Shown here one piece after another: positions 12,254 through 21,317 of a stretch of 64,000 nucleotides of DNA (the first letter of the stretch is position 1; each line of letters starts with the position of its first letter). Location of the stretch: contig JAJPHB010000116.1 in assembly GCA_021325525.1 (NCBI GenBank), forward strand, positions 18,831-82,830. The letters are read 5' to 3'. Position numbers and translations under genes: made by a program. Under the pieces are notes generated by a model. The model did not search any database and was not told the DNA's origin. It worked only from the letters and a program-made list of their open reading frames with translations. The DNA is from Alphaproteobacteria bacterium. Lineage in GTDB: Bacteria > Pseudomonadota > Alphaproteobacteria > ATCC43930 > CGMCC-115725.

Positions 12254-13006
12254 TTGGATCGGAGCAAGGACAAGAAATCGGTCGCAGGACCACCGCCGGA
12301 GGCGGGCGGCGCGGCGGCTGAGGCGCGCGAGCTCGCGCCCGAAGCGGTCGTCGGCTATCTGCGGCGCCACCCCGACTTCCTCAACGAGCACCCCGAGCTC
12401 TTGACGGTGCTGACGCCGCCCGCCATGCGGCGCGGCGAAGGCGTCCTCGACATGCAGCAATTCATGCTGCAACGCCTGCGCGAGGAGCTGGCGCGGGCGC
12501 GCACCGCGCATCGCACCCTCATCGCGACAAGCCGCTCCAACCTCGCGAGCCAAAGCCGTGTGCATGCCGCCGTGCTGGCGATCATCGCCGCGACCAGCTT
12601 CGAGCAGCTCATCCAGGTCGTCACCACCGATCTCGCCGTTCTCCTCGATGTCGACGTCGTGACGATCGGCGTCGAATCGGCTGCGAGCGCCCAGCCGCGG
12701 CTGCCGCTACACGGCATTCAGATGCTCCGCCGCGGTACGGTCGACGGCCTGCTCGGGGGCGAGCGCGATGCGCTGCTGCGCGCCGACATGCCGGGCGAGC
12801 CGGCTCTCTTCGGTGGCGGCGCCGGACTCGTTCGTTCGCAGGCGCTGCTCCGCCTCGCGGTCAGCGAGCACGCGCCGACAGGGCTGCTCTGCATCGGCGC
12901 GCGCAAGCCGGGACGCTTCCACCCGGGCCAAGGCACGGAATTGCTCTGCTTCCTCGCGCATTCACTCGAACGCACCATTGCCGCCTGGCTCGACCTCGCC
13001 GCGTGA
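12254..13006 (+). CDS. DUF484 family protein
   Basis: A 250-residue DUF484 protein, a family with a GAF-like fold often encoded next to xerC. The diagnostic N-terminal part reads YLRRHPDFLNEHPELLTVL, followed by MQQFMLQRLREEL and a GAF-like domain (residues about 95-245). It starts at a TTG 5 bases after fsa ends, with GGAG 8 bases upstream; no ATG or GTG in frame gives a complete domain. The role is unknown; genetic linkage to xerC is the main clue. Confidence 0.85.
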   Translation: MDRSKDKKSVAGPPPEAGGAAAEARELAPEAVVGYLRRHPDFLNEHPELLTVLTPPAMRRGEGVLDMQQFMLQRLREELARARTAHRTLIATSRSNLASQSRVHAAVLAIIAATSFEQLIQVVTTDLAVLLDVDVVTIGVESAASAQPRLPLHGIQMLRRGTVDGLLGGERDALLRADMPGEPALFGGGAGLVRSQALLRLAVSEHAPTGLLCIGARKPGRFHPGQGTELLCFLAHSLERTIAAWLDLAA

Positions 13007-13985
13007 GGCTCGGCCGGGCTGGCTGACCGCTCCCGCGCCAGTCCCGCCGGAGCACTACAGCGCGGCGCCAGCCTGCCGCAAGGCGGCTGCGGCCTGGCTG
13101 GACTGGCTCGGAACGGAGCGGCGATGCTCGCCGCATACCCTCGCCGCTTACAGCGGCGATCTGGCCCGCTTCTTCGATTTCCTCACGCGCCATCTCGGCG
13201 GCGTGCCGGATGTTGCCGAGCTAGCGGCGCTGCGCCTCGCCGATTTCCGCGCCTATCTCGCTCAGCGCGCCGGGGAAGGCAGCGCCGGCAGTTCCTCGGC
13301 AAGGGCCCTGTCGGTGCTGCGGAGCTTCTTCCGCTTCCTCGACCGCCGCGGCCTCGCGCAGAACGCCGCCCTCGCCTCGGTCCGGTCGCCAAAACGGCCG
13401 GCAAGCCTGCCGAAGGCGCTCAGCGCCGAGGAAGCCGGGGAGGTGCTGGGCGGCGCTGAGGGGGCCGATGAAGCGCCGTGGCTCGGCCAGCGCGATCTCG
13501 CGATCTTCACCCTTCTCTACGGCTGCGGCCTGCGCCTTGCCGAAGCGCTCAGCCTGGCGCGGCGCGAGGCCCCGCTCGCGGCGGGAATGATGCGGATCGT
13601 CGGCAAGGGCAACAAGGAGCGCGTCGTCCCTGTCCTGCCGGCCGTCGCCGATGCGGTCGCCGCCTATGTCGCCGCCTGTCCCTATCCGCTGCCGGCCGAC
13701 GGGCCGCTTTTCCGCGGCGCGCGCGGCGGTCCGCTCAATCCGCGCCTCGTCCAGCGCCGGATGGCCGAAATCCGGCGCCTGCTTCGGCTGCCCGAAACGG
13801 CGACACCGCATGCGCTGCGGCACAGCTTCGCCACGCACCTCCTCGCCGCCGGCGGCGATCTGCGGAGCATCCAGGAGCTGCTCGGCCACGCGAGCCTCTC
13901 GACGACGCAGCGCTACACCGCGATCGAGACGGCGCATCTTCTCGCCGTCTACGACAAGGCGCATCCGCGAGCGAAGGGCGGATAG
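12978..13985 (+). CDS. xerC: tyrosine recombinase XerC
   Basis: A tyrosine recombinase that, with XerD, resolves chromosome dimers at dif. The SAM-like DNA-binding domain begins with AAAAWLDWLGTERRCSPHTL. The catalytic set is complete: Arg in GCGLRLAEAL, Lys in GKGNKERVVP, His-x-x-Arg in HALRHSFATHL, His in LLGHASLSTTQ and Tyr in QRYTAI. The start is uncertain: no ATG or GTG lies in frame between the end of DUF484 and the conserved domain, so I used the TTG at 12978, which overlaps DUF484 by 29 bases and lacks a clear ribosome-binding site. Confidence 0.9.
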   Translation: MPPGSTSPREARPGWLTAPAPVPPEHYSAAPACRKAAAAWLDWLGTERRCSPHTLAAYSGDLARFFDFLTRHLGGVPDVAELAALRLADFRAYLAQRAGEGSAGSSSARALSVLRSFFRFLDRRGLAQNAALASVRSPKRPASLPKALSAEEAGEVLGGAEGADEAPWLGQRDLAIFTLLYGCGLRLAEALSLARREAPLAAGMMRIVGKGNKERVVPVLPAVADAVAAYVAACPYPLPADGPLFRGARGGPLNPRLVQRRMAEIRRLLRLPETATPHALRHSFATHLLAAGGDLRSIQELLGHASLSTTQRYTAIETAHLLAVYDKAHPRAKGG

Positions 13986-14083
13986 CGGTCGGATGCCGCC
14001 GGGCGCTCAACCGGCGCTCCCTACCTGGCACTTCGCACGATCCCGGCCGTTCGGGTGGCAATCGCACTGGCAGGAGATCCAGA

Positions 14084-14494
14084 ATGAGAGCCACCCGATA
14101 CCTGATTGCGGCCGCGTTGAGCGCCCTGCTTGCCGCCCCGGTCCTGGCACAAACGCAATCGCCTTCGAGCTCGACGACCAGCCGGCCTTCGGCGACCATG
14201 CCGAACAGCCCGAGCAAATCGGGCAGCTCGCCCGCCGCGCAGCAAGGCGGCCTCGTCGACATCAACTCGGCCTCGGCCGAGGAACTCGACAAGCTGCCGG
14301 GCATCGGCAAGGCGCGCGCCCAAGCGATCATCGCCAATCGGCCGTACCGGTCGAAGGACGAGCTGGCGCAGCGGAAGATCGTGCCGGAGAAGGTCTACGA
14401 CCAGATCAAGAACAAGATCGTCGCACGCCAGGGGACGGCAAAGGGCTCTTCGGGCTCGAGCGGCGGATCTTCGGGCACGACCCAGACGCAGTGA
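14084..14494 (+). CDS. exported ComEA-like helix-hairpin-helix protein
   Basis: A 136-residue protein with a signal peptide (residues 1-22, cleavage after APVLA), a Ser/Thr/Pro-rich linker, and one helix-hairpin-helix domain of the ComEA type: VDINSASAEELDKLPGIGKA, then RPYRSKDELAQRKIVPEKVYD. Such domains bind DNA non-specifically; ComEA takes part in DNA uptake. No competence genes are nearby, so uptake is not implied. The tail is rich in Gly and Ser. The ATG follows CAGGAG. Confidence 0.8.
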   Translation: MRATRYLIAAALSALLAAPVLAQTQSPSSSTTSRPSATMPNSPSKSGSSPAAQQGGLVDINSASAEELDKLPGIGKARAQAIIANRPYRSKDELAQRKIVPEKVYDQIKNKIVARQGTAKGSSGSSGGSSGTTQTQ

Positions 14495-14537
14495 GGGCGG
14501 GCCGGACGGGAACCACTCTTTCGACAGGAGCGCAGCG

Positions 14538-14759
14538 ATGCCCATGAATGAACTCGTTCAGCGCGTTGCCGACAGCGCCGGCATCTCAGAAGACACGGCC
14601 GTCAAGGCCGTCGACGCCATCATCGCCTATGTGAAGGAGCACGCGCCGCCGCCGGTTGCAGCGCAGCTCGAGACGTATCTTACGGGCGACACCGCCGCCG
14701 CGGTGGGCGCCGCAAAGAGTGCGCTCGGCGGCATGTTCGGCAAGCGCGAAAGCGAATAG
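14538..14759 (+). CDS. small conserved protein, DUF2267/DUF2780-like
   Basis: A 73-residue protein starting MPMNELVQRVADSAGISEDTAVKAV with a strong AGGAG upstream. The pattern of an N-terminal helix with repeated Ala and an amphipathic AVDAIIAYVKE segment resembles DUF2267/DUF2780 proteins of unknown function. It follows the ComEA-like gene by 43 bases on the same strand. It ends 33 bases before the convergent GH15 gene; a GC-rich palindrome at 14776-14792 lies between them. Confidence 0.6.
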   Translation: MPMNELVQRVADSAGISEDTAVKAVDAIIAYVKEHAPPPVAAQLETYLTGDTAAAVGAAKSALGGMFGKRESE

Positions 14760-14792
14760 GAAGAGCGAATAAAGGCCCGCGGCCGCGGCGGG

Positions 14793-16610
14793 TCAGCTTA
14801 CCGCCGCGTGCTGCAGCCGCTCCTTCGCCGGCCCCTTCGCCAGCACCAGGTTCTGGGCGCTGTTGATGAGAGCGATGTGCGAGAAGGCCTGCGGGAAATT
14901 CCCGAGCTGGCGGCGCGCGCGCGGATCATATTCCTCGGCGAGGAGGCCGACATCGTTGCGCAGCGAGAGCAGGCGCTCGAAAATCGGCCGCGCCTCGTCT
15001 TCACGCCCCATCAAGGTCAGATTGTCGACGAGCCAGAAGGTACAGGCGAGAAAGGCGCCCTCGCCCGGCGGCAGGCCATCGACGCCGGTATGCGTTGCAT
15101 AGCGCATGACGAGGCCATCGACGACGAGCTCGCGCTGGATCGCCTCGACCGTGCCGCGCATCCGCGGATCGGAAACCGGCAAGAATCCCACGAGCGGCAG
15201 CATAAGAAGCGCGGCATCGACCTCCTTGGCGCCGTAATATTGGACAAAGCTGTTCTTGTCGGCATCAAAGCCGTGGCGGCAGACATCGGCATGGATGCGT
15301 CGGCGCAAGTCGCGCCAGCGCTCTACCGGCCCCTTGAAGCCGTAGGTATCGACGGCGGCGATCGAGCGGTCGAGACCGACCCAGGCCATCACCTTCGAAT
15401 GGGTGAAGTGGCGGCGCGGGCCGCGGATCTCCCAGATGCCCTCGTCGGGCTTGTCCCACGCCCCTTCGAGGAAGTCGAGGAGCTGTTCCTGGACGCGCCA
15501 CGCCTCGCTGTCGGGCTCGATCTTGTTCTTCCGCGCCACCTGCAGCGCATCCATCAGCTCGCCATAGACGTCGAGCTGGAACTGTGCATGGGCGGCGTTG
15601 CCGATGCGCACCGGCTTGCTTCCGGCAAAGCCCGAGAGCCAGGGCAGCTCGTATTCCTCGAGTCGCCGCTCGCCGGCAAGGCCGTACATGATCTGCAGCT
15701 CCGACGGCTTGCCGGCAGCGGCGCGCAGCAGCCATTCGCGCCACGCCCTCGCCTCCTCGGTATAGCCGCAGCTCAGCATCGCCAGCAGCGTCAGCGTCGC
15801 ATCGCGAATCCAGCAGAAGCGGTAATCCCAATTGCGGGGTCCGCCGAGGCATTCCGGCAGCGAGGCGGTCGGCGCCGCGACGATGCCGCCGGTCGGGTGA
15901 TAGGTCAGCGCCTTCAGCGTAATGACCGACCGGAGCACCGCCTCGCGCCATTCGCCGTCATAGGCGCAGCGGCTCGACCAGGCGCGCCAGTAGTCCTCGG
16001 TCTGTCGCAGCAGCGAACCGGCATCCCGCGAGGCCGTCTCGGGTTTGTGCGAGGGGCGCCATTTCATCACGAACGGGATTTCCTGGCCCTCCAGCACGGT
16101 AAAGTGGGCCACCGTGGTGAAGTCTTCGCCGCGCATCGCCACCGGCGTTTCGATCGAGACCGCGTCGGGCCCGGCGACGGCATGGAGTCCGTAGCCGCGC
16201 GAGCGGACCCAGGGAATAATGCGGCCGTAATCGAAGCGCAGGGCCAGCGACATCCGCATCGGCACCGCCCCCGAAACGCCGCAGACGAGACGGACAAGCT
16301 CGACGCTGTCGCTCGTGCTCGGGCACGGCATGAAATCGACGAGGCGCGCGACGCCCGCCGGCGTCTCGAAATCGGTTTCGAGAACGAGCGTGCCCGCGCG
16401 GTAACGCCGGCGAACGGCTCGGACCTCGCCGGCGGGAGCGATCAGCCAGCGGCCGTTCTCGGCGGTTCCGAGGAGTTTCGCGAAGCAGGCCGGCGCATCG
16501 AAGCGGGGCAGGCACAGCCAATCGATCGAGCCGTCGCGCCCGATCAGCGCCGCGGTGTGGGTGTCGCCGATGAGAGCGTAATCCTCGATGCGGGGCGCCG
16601 TCGCGTTCAT
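14793..16610 (-). CDS. glycoside hydrolase family 15 protein (glucoamylase/trehalase-like)
   Basis: A 605-residue GH15 enzyme. The N-terminal beta-domain starts IEDYALIGDTHTAALIGRDG and continues SIDWLCLPRFDAPACFAKLL. The (alpha/alpha)6 catalytic barrel holds GGPRNWDYRFCWIRDATLTL, EGIWEIRGPRRHFTHSKVM and LLAEEYDPRARRQLGNFPQA. Bacterial GH15 proteins of this shape hydrolyse alpha-glucosides, in some cases trehalose. There is no signal peptide, so it is cytoplasmic. The ATG at 16610 gives the family start; the open frame extends further upstream into maiA. It points the same way as maiA but no shared pathway is evident. Confidence 0.88.
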   Translation of the reverse strand: MNATAPRIEDYALIGDTHTAALIGRDGSIDWLCLPRFDAPACFAKLLGTAENGRWLIAPAGEVRAVRRRYRAGTLVLETDFETPAGVARLVDFMPCPSTSDSVELVRLVCGVSGAVPMRMSLALRFDYGRIIPWVRSRGYGLHAVAGPDAVSIETPVAMRGEDFTTVAHFTVLEGQEIPFVMKWRPSHKPETASRDAGSLLRQTEDYWRAWSSRCAYDGEWREAVLRSVITLKALTYHPTGGIVAAPTASLPECLGGPRNWDYRFCWIRDATLTLLAMLSCGYTEEARAWREWLLRAAAGKPSELQIMYGLAGERRLEEYELPWLSGFAGSKPVRIGNAAHAQFQLDVYGELMDALQVARKNKIEPDSEAWRVQEQLLDFLEGAWDKPDEGIWEIRGPRRHFTHSKVMAWVGLDRSIAAVDTYGFKGPVERWRDLRRRIHADVCRHGFDADKNSFVQYYGAKEVDAALLMLPLVGFLPVSDPRMRGTVEAIQRELVVDGLVMRYATHTGVDGLPPGEGAFLACTFWLVDNLTLMGREDEARPIFERLLSLRNDVGLLAEEYDPRARRQLGNFPQAFSHIALINSAQNLVLAKGPAKERLQHAAVS

Positions 16611-16678
16611 GGCGATGACAACGCCGCCGGGCGCGCAAGAGTTTCGGCCCGCGACCCGGCATCGCGCCCGGAGGCGCC

Positions 16679-17317
16679 CTACTCCGCGTCGGGCTGCGCC
16701 TCCGGCCGCGCCTTCTCGAAGGCCGGCAGCTTCATGCAATTGTCGAAGATGCGGCGCAGCGTCGGGTAGGGCGTCATGTCGAGCTCGTAGCGCCGCGCAT
16801 TGAAGCATTGCGGCACGAGGCAGATATCGGCGAGCCCCGGCGCATCGCCATGGCAGAAGGCGCCGGTCTGCTCGTCCCGCGACAGCAGCGCTTCGAGGCT
16901 CTCAAAGCCCTTGGCGATCCAGTGATTGTACCAGATGCCGACGGTCTTGGCGTCATGACCCAGAGGGTCGGCCAGATAGCGCAGGATGCGCAAATTGTTG
17001 ATGGGGTGGATATCGCAGCCGATGATCTGGGCGAGGCCGCGCACGCGCGCCCGGTCGGCGGGGTGGCCGGGCAGGAAGGGCGGCTCGGGATGGGTCTCGT
17101 CGAGGTATTCGATGATCGCCATCGACTGAATGAAGACCTGTCCGTCGTCTTCGAGCGCCGGCACCAGGCCTTGCGGATTGAGCGCGCGGTAGGCGGGCGC
17201 GTCCTGATCGTTGCGGCGCAAATGGATCGAGGCCTGCTCGTAGGAAATACCCTTCAGATTGAGGGCGATGCGGACGCGGAAGGCGGCCGAGGAACGGAAA
17301 AAACCATAAAGCTTCAT
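16679..17317 (-). CDS. maiA: maleylacetoacetate isomerase
   Basis: A 212-residue zeta-class glutathione transferase that converts maleylacetoacetate to fumarylacetoacetate. The diagnostic active-site run is FRSSAAFRVRIALNLKGI (SSaafRvRiaL), followed by the GSH-binding NPQGLVPAL and IQSMAIIEYL. The segment QIIGCDIHPINNLRILRYL is typical of MaiA. It fits the fahA-hmgA-hppD genes downstream on the map but is separated from them by the divergent HIT gene, so it must have its own promoter. Confidence 0.93.
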   Translation of the reverse strand: MKLYGFFRSSAAFRVRIALNLKGISYEQASIHLRRNDQDAPAYRALNPQGLVPALEDDGQVFIQSMAIIEYLDETHPEPPFLPGHPADRARVRGLAQIIGCDIHPINNLRILRYLADPLGHDAKTVGIWYNHWIAKGFESLEALLSRDEQTGAFCHGDAPGLADICLVPQCFNARRYELDMTPYPTLRRIFDNCMKLPAFEKARPEAQPDAE

Positions 17318-17417
17318 GAAATCCTCCCGGAGCCTGCAGCTTAGGCCGGCGGCGGCAGGGCCTCAACTCTCGGCGCGCGGCTGCTATGATGGGCCCGTCC
17401 CGAGAGCGGAGAGCGCC

Positions 17418-17852
17418 ATGCCAGCATCCGATCCGAATTGCGTCTTCTGCCGCATCCTCGCCGGCGTCATTCCCTGTTTCAAGATCGGCGAAGATGAGCG
17501 CACGGTCGCGTTTCTCGATATCAACCCGGTCAATCCGGGCCACGCCCTGGTCGTCACCAAGGCGCATGCGCCGACCCTCATGGCGGCCGGCGATGGCGAT
17601 CTTGTCGCCGTGCTCCCCATGGCGCGGCGCGTCGCTGACGCGGTCGCGCAGGAGCTGCGGCCCGACGGCATCAACCTCCTCCAGGCAAATGGGCCGGGAG
17701 CGGCGCAATCGGTTCCGCACTTCCATCTCCACGTCATTCCGCGGCGCCTCGACGACGGGCTCGTCATGAATTGGGAGCTGCGGCCTGGAGACAAGGCCGA
17801 GCTCGCCGCGCTCGCCGAGCGCCTCCGGAATGCGATGGCGCGGATTCCATGA
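17418..17852 (+). CDS. HIT family nucleotide hydrolase
   Basis: A 144-residue histidine-triad protein. The motif HFHLHVIP at residues 101-108 holds the three histidines H101, H103 and H105, and the N-terminal CVFCRILAG with its Cys pair is usual for HinT-like members. These proteins hydrolyse AMP-linked phosphoramidates or dinucleotides. It is divergent from maiA and convergent with fahA, which it nearly touches. The ATG at 17418 has GCGGAGAG upstream. Confidence 0.88.
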   Translation: MPASDPNCVFCRILAGVIPCFKIGEDERTVAFLDINPVNPGHALVVTKAHAPTLMAAGDGDLVAVLPMARRVADAVAQELRPDGINLLQANGPGAAQSVPHFHLHVIPRRLDDGLVMNWELRPGDKAELAALAERLRNAMARIP

Positions 17853-17873
17853 GGGAGCGCGCGCCCCGAACGC

Positions 17874-18860
17874 TCACGCCTCATAGTGCGCCACCTTCTG
17901 ATCGATGGCGCCGAAGATCGACCGCCCCGAGGCGTCGAGCATCTCGATGCGGACGCGGTCGCCGAAGCGGAGGAACGGCGTCTCCGCCTTGCCCCGCTCG
18001 ATCGTCTCGATCATGCGCCGCTCGGCGAGGCAGGACGAGCCGGCGGCGGGATCGCGGTTGGAGACCGTGCCGGAGCCGATGATCGTGCCGGCCTCGAGCG
18101 CACGAGTCCGCGCCGCATGGGCGATCAGGGTCGGGAAATCGAAATTCATGTCCCGCCCCGCGTCGGGACGCCCGAGCAGCACGCCGTTCACCCGGCTCTC
18201 GAGCGGCAAGTGGATGGTGCGGCCGTCCCAGGCCGGGCCCAGCTCGTCGGGCGTCGCCGCAACTGGCGAGAAGGCGGTTGCCGGCTTCGATTGGAAGAAG
18301 CCGAACCCCTTCGCCAGCTCGCCGGGAATGAGGTTCCGCAGGCTCACATCATTGACCAGCATGAGGAGGCGGATATGGGCGCCGGCCGAAGCCGCTTCCG
18401 TTCCCATCGGCACGTCGCCGGTGACGACGGCGATCTCCGCTTCGAGGTCGATGCCCCACCCCTCGTCGGCGACGAGAATGTCATCGCAGGGGCCGATGAA
18501 GCTGTCCGAGCCGCCCTGATACATCAAGGGATCGCTGTAGAGGCTCTGCGGCATCTCCGCCTTCCGCGCCTTGCGGACGAGCTCGGCGTGATGGAGGTAG
18601 GCAGAGCCGTCGGCCCATTGATAGGCGCGCGGCAGCGGCGCCGCCGCTTCTCGCGGATCGAAGGCGAAGCTGCCCGGCTCGCTCCCCGCGTTCAGCCGCT
18701 CCGAGACTGCGGCGAGCGCCTCGGCGCAGCGCTCCCAATCGTCGAGCGCCGCCTGCAGCGTCGCCGCGATTCGGGGAACGGCAACCGCGCGCGAGAGATC
18801 GCGGCCGACGACGACGAGCGTGCCGTCCCGGCCGCCCGCCTTGAGCGAGGCGAGCTTCAT
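17874..18860 (-). CDS. fahA: fumarylacetoacetate hydrolase family protein
   Basis: A 328-residue FAH-fold protein for the last step of homogentisate degradation, cleaving fumarylacetoacetate to fumarate and acetoacetate. The metal-binding and active-site blocks are IDLEAEIAVVTGDVPMG, LMLVNDVSLRNLIPGELAKG and IIGSGTVSNRD. It is the shorter bacterial FAH type. It overlaps the end of hmgA by four bases (ATGA at 18857-18860), which indicates coupled translation. The neighbours make the FahA assignment more secure than the family alone would. Confidence 0.88.
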   Translation of the reverse strand: MKLASLKAGGRDGTLVVVGRDLSRAVAVPRIAATLQAALDDWERCAEALAAVSERLNAGSEPGSFAFDPREAAAPLPRAYQWADGSAYLHHAELVRKARKAEMPQSLYSDPLMYQGGSDSFIGPCDDILVADEGWGIDLEAEIAVVTGDVPMGTEAASAGAHIRLLMLVNDVSLRNLIPGELAKGFGFFQSKPATAFSPVAATPDELGPAWDGRTIHLPLESRVNGVLLGRPDAGRDMNFDFPTLIAHAARTRALEAGTIIGSGTVSNRDPAAGSSCLAERRMIETIERGKAETPFLRFGDRVRIEMLDASGRSIFGAIDQKVAHYEA

Positions 18861-19996
18861 CGCGCCGCCTCCGGCGCGCGCCAGCTATCGGCATAGCCGG
18901 CGAACTCGACGCCTTCGGGCAGATGCGCGACGTCGAGCGCATCGCGCGCGTCGATCATGACCGCAACCTCGTCGGTCTCGCTCTTCCTCGGGCGGAGCAT
19001 GCCCTGTAGCGCCTTGGGGTGCGGGCCGTGCGTGAAGCCGCCGGGGTGCAAGGTCACCATGCCGGGATGGATGTTGTCGCGCGAGAAGAAGTCGCCGCGG
19101 TGGTAGAAGATGACCTCGTCGAAATCGTCATTGTTGTGGAAGAACGGCACTTTGAGCGCGCCGGGGTCGCTCTCGAAAGGGCGCGGCACGAAGGTGCAGA
19201 CGACGAAGCGGCCGGCAAGAAAGGTGGTATGCGCCGAGGGCGGCAGGTGATAGCGATGGCTCATCACCGGCCGGATGTCGCGCCAATTGATGCGGACCGG
19301 CGCGAGATCGCCCTTCCAGCCGACGGCATCGAGCGGGTTGAAGGGATAGGTCACCGTCGAGATATCGTTCCGCCGCTTGACATGGACCTGCCATTCGCCG
19401 TCGCGCCGCCGCTGCGCGGCGAAAGCGTCGTCGAGGGCGGGCAGGTCGAGCTTCGCCGGATCGAAGATGGCATGGGCGCCGAGAAGACCCTTCTCGGGCA
19501 GGCGGTAGCTGTCGTTCGTCGCCTCGATGAGGAGCGCCGTCACCGGCCCGCGGCATTCGATGCGCCACATGGTGCCGCGCGGCAGGACGATATAGTCGCC
19601 GTCGCGGAAGGCGAGATGGCCGAAATCGCAGAAGAGATCGCCGGTGCCCTCATGGACGAAGAGAAGCTCGTCGCCATCGCCGTTGCGCACGAGATGATCC
19701 ATCTTCCCCTCGGTGCGCCAGTGGCGGAAGCGCAGATGCGCATTGGAGAGCACCGCATCCGCCTCCCAGGGCGAGGCCGCGACGGCATTGATTCGCGTCA
19801 GATCGAAGGCGCGCGGGCGGAGCGGCCCATCCCAGCCCGTCCAGCCCGTCGGCGGATGCGTGTGGTAGAACTGGGTCGACGGGCCGAAGAAGCCTTCCTT
19901 TCCCATCTCGCGCTCATAGGTGCCGGGCGGAAGATCGGCATGCGCCTGGCGCGAGGCCAGGCCTTCGACATGCGGGAAGCTGATCCATCTCTTCAT
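18857..19996 (-). CDS. hmgA: homogentisate 1,2-dioxygenase (short form)
   Basis: A 379-residue cupin that opens the ring of homogentisate to maleylacetoacetate using Fe(II). The C-terminal iron-binding cupin is visible as DDFDEVIFYHRGDFFSRDN and HPGGFTHGPHP. The N-terminal part (HADLPPGTYEREMGKEGFFG, YHTHPPTGW) is that of the HmgA family. Classical HmgA proteins have about 430-445 residues, so this is a shorter subtype. The ATG at 19996 follows GAGGAGAG. It lies between hppD and fahA, which supports the role. Confidence 0.85.
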   Translation of the reverse strand: MKRWISFPHVEGLASRQAHADLPPGTYEREMGKEGFFGPSTQFYHTHPPTGWTGWDGPLRPRAFDLTRINAVAASPWEADAVLSNAHLRFRHWRTEGKMDHLVRNGDGDELLFVHEGTGDLFCDFGHLAFRDGDYIVLPRGTMWRIECRGPVTALLIEATNDSYRLPEKGLLGAHAIFDPAKLDLPALDDAFAAQRRRDGEWQVHVKRRNDISTVTYPFNPLDAVGWKGDLAPVRINWRDIRPVMSHRYHLPPSAHTTFLAGRFVVCTFVPRPFESDPGALKVPFFHNNDDFDEVIFYHRGDFFSRDNIHPGMVTLHPGGFTHGPHPKALQGMLRPRKSETDEVAVMIDARDALDVAHLPEGVEFAGYADSWRAPEAAR

Positions 19997-20037
19997 CGTG
20001 TCTCTCCTCGCGCCGTATCCGGCCACAGGGGGAAAGG

Positions 20038-20145
20038 CCGTCATTTGCGAGCCGCAGGGCGGCGCAATCGAGCGCCCCACCCCGCCCTCCCCCGCTTGCA
20101 CGGGAGGGTTTGGGACGGGGTGCTTCGCTAGGCTGGCAATGACGG
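20038..20145. repeat. extragenic inverted-repeat element between hmgA and hppD
   Basis: The ends are near-complementary: CCGTCATTTGCGAGCC at 20038-20053 and GGCTGGCAATGACGG at 20131-20145. Inside is a second hairpin with arms CCCTCCC (20085-20091) and GGGAGGG (20102-20108). Elements ending in CGTCATTGCGAG...GCAATGACG are widespread extragenic repeats in alphaproteobacteria. The element fills most of the 164-base hppD-hmgA gap and could affect how much transcript continues from hppD into hmgA-fahA. Confidence 0.7.
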
Positions 20146-20160
20146 CTCCGGATCGCCCAC

Positions 20161-21264
20161 TCACGCCTTCAGAACGCCGCGGCGGATCTGATCCTCCTCG
20201 ATCGACTCGAAGAGGGCCTGGAAATTGCCCTCGCCGAAGCCTTCATTGCCCTTGCGCTGAATGATCTCGAAGAAGATCGGGCCGATGACGGTCTGCGTGA
20301 AAATCTGCAGGAGGAGCCCGCCGCCTTCGGTGGGCGCGCCGTCGATGAGGATGCGGTTCTTGGCAAGGCGCGCCAGGTCCTCGCCATGGCCCGGAAGGCG
20401 GCGGTCGACCGCCTCGTAATAAGTATCCGGAGCGCTCTGGAAGGGAACGCCCTTGGCGCGCAGTGTCTCGACCGTCGCATAGATATCGGCGGCGCCGAGC
20501 GCGATGTGCTGGATGCCCTCGCCATGATAGGCGTCGAGATACTCGGCGATCTGCGACTTGTCGTCGGCGCTCTCATTAATGGGGATGCGGATCTTGCCGC
20601 AAGGGCTGGTCATCGCCTTGGAGCGCAGCCCGGTCAGCTTGCCCTCGATATCGAAATAGCGGATCTCGCGGAAGTTGAAGAGCTTCTCGTAGAACCCCGC
20701 CCACTGCGTCATGCGCCCGCGATGGACGTTGTGCGTCAGGTGGTCGACGGTGACGAGCCCGGCGCCGCGCGGCCGCGGCTCGGCGCCGGCAATGGGCACG
20801 AAATCGACGTCGTAGATCGAATGATCGCCGTAGCGATCGACGAGGTAGATGAGGCTGCCGCCGATGCCTTCGATCGCCGGGATGTTGAGCTCCATCGGTC
20901 CGACCTTCGAGAGGACCGGCTTGGCGCCGAGCTCGATGGCGCGCTTATAGGCTTTTGCCGCATCGGCGACGCGGAACGCCATGGCGCACACTGACGGACC
21001 GTGAATGCGGGCGAAGGCCTGAGCGAAGCTCTCGGGCTCGGCATTGAGGATGAAGTTGATGTCGCCCTGGCGGTAAAGCGTCACGCGCTTCGAGCGGTGG
21101 CGGGCCACGGCGCTGAAGCCCATCGTCTCGAAGAGCCGGGCGAGGGCCTCCGTATCGGGCGCGGCATATTCGACGAATTCGAACCCGTCGGTCCCCATGG
21201 GATTGTCCCACAGGGCCGGCCGCGCGGCCGGCGACCGCGCCGGAACATCGGTCGTCAGGCTCAT
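20161..21264 (-). CDS. hppD: 4-hydroxyphenylpyruvate dioxygenase
   Basis: A 367-residue two-domain vicinal-oxygen-chelate enzyme that turns 4-hydroxyphenylpyruvate into homogentisate. The Fe(II) ligands are present: H175 in [11 protein letters not shown]253 in GIQHIALG and E333 in [10 protein letters not shown]. The C-terminal helix carries the conserved [15 protein letters not shown]. The ATG at 21264 is preceded by AAGGAGGAGAGC. It is the first gene of the hppD-hmgA-fahA block and is divergent from a marR gene, with 65 bases between the starts. Confidence 0.95.
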   Translation of the reverse strand: MSLTTDVPARSPAARPALWDNPMGTDGFEFVEYAAPDTEALARLFETMGFSAVARHRSKRVTLYRQGDINFILNAEPESFAQAFARIHGPSVCAMAFRVADAAKAYKRAIELGAKPVLSKVGPMELNIPAIEGIGGSLIYLVDRYGDHSIYDVDFVPIAGAEPRPRGAGLVTVDHLTHNVHRGRMTQWAGFYEKLFNFREIRYFDIEGKLTGLRSKAMTSPCGKIRIPINESADDKSQIAEYLDAYHGEGIQHIALGAADIYATVETLRAKGVPFQSAPDTYYEAVDRRLPGHGEDLARLAKNRILIDGAPTEGGGLLLQIFTQTVIGPIFFEIIQRKGNEGFGEGNFQALFESIEEDQIRRGVLKA

Positions 21265-21317
21265 GCTCTCCTCCTTGACGGCGGTCGTGAGGCTTGACGG
21301 TAAACGGCCGATCGGCA

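Noticed and set aside
14776..14792. GC palindrome between convergent genes as an intrinsic terminator
   Set aside because: There is no T run on either side and the stem is short; it is only a weak candidate and was not listed as a terminator.
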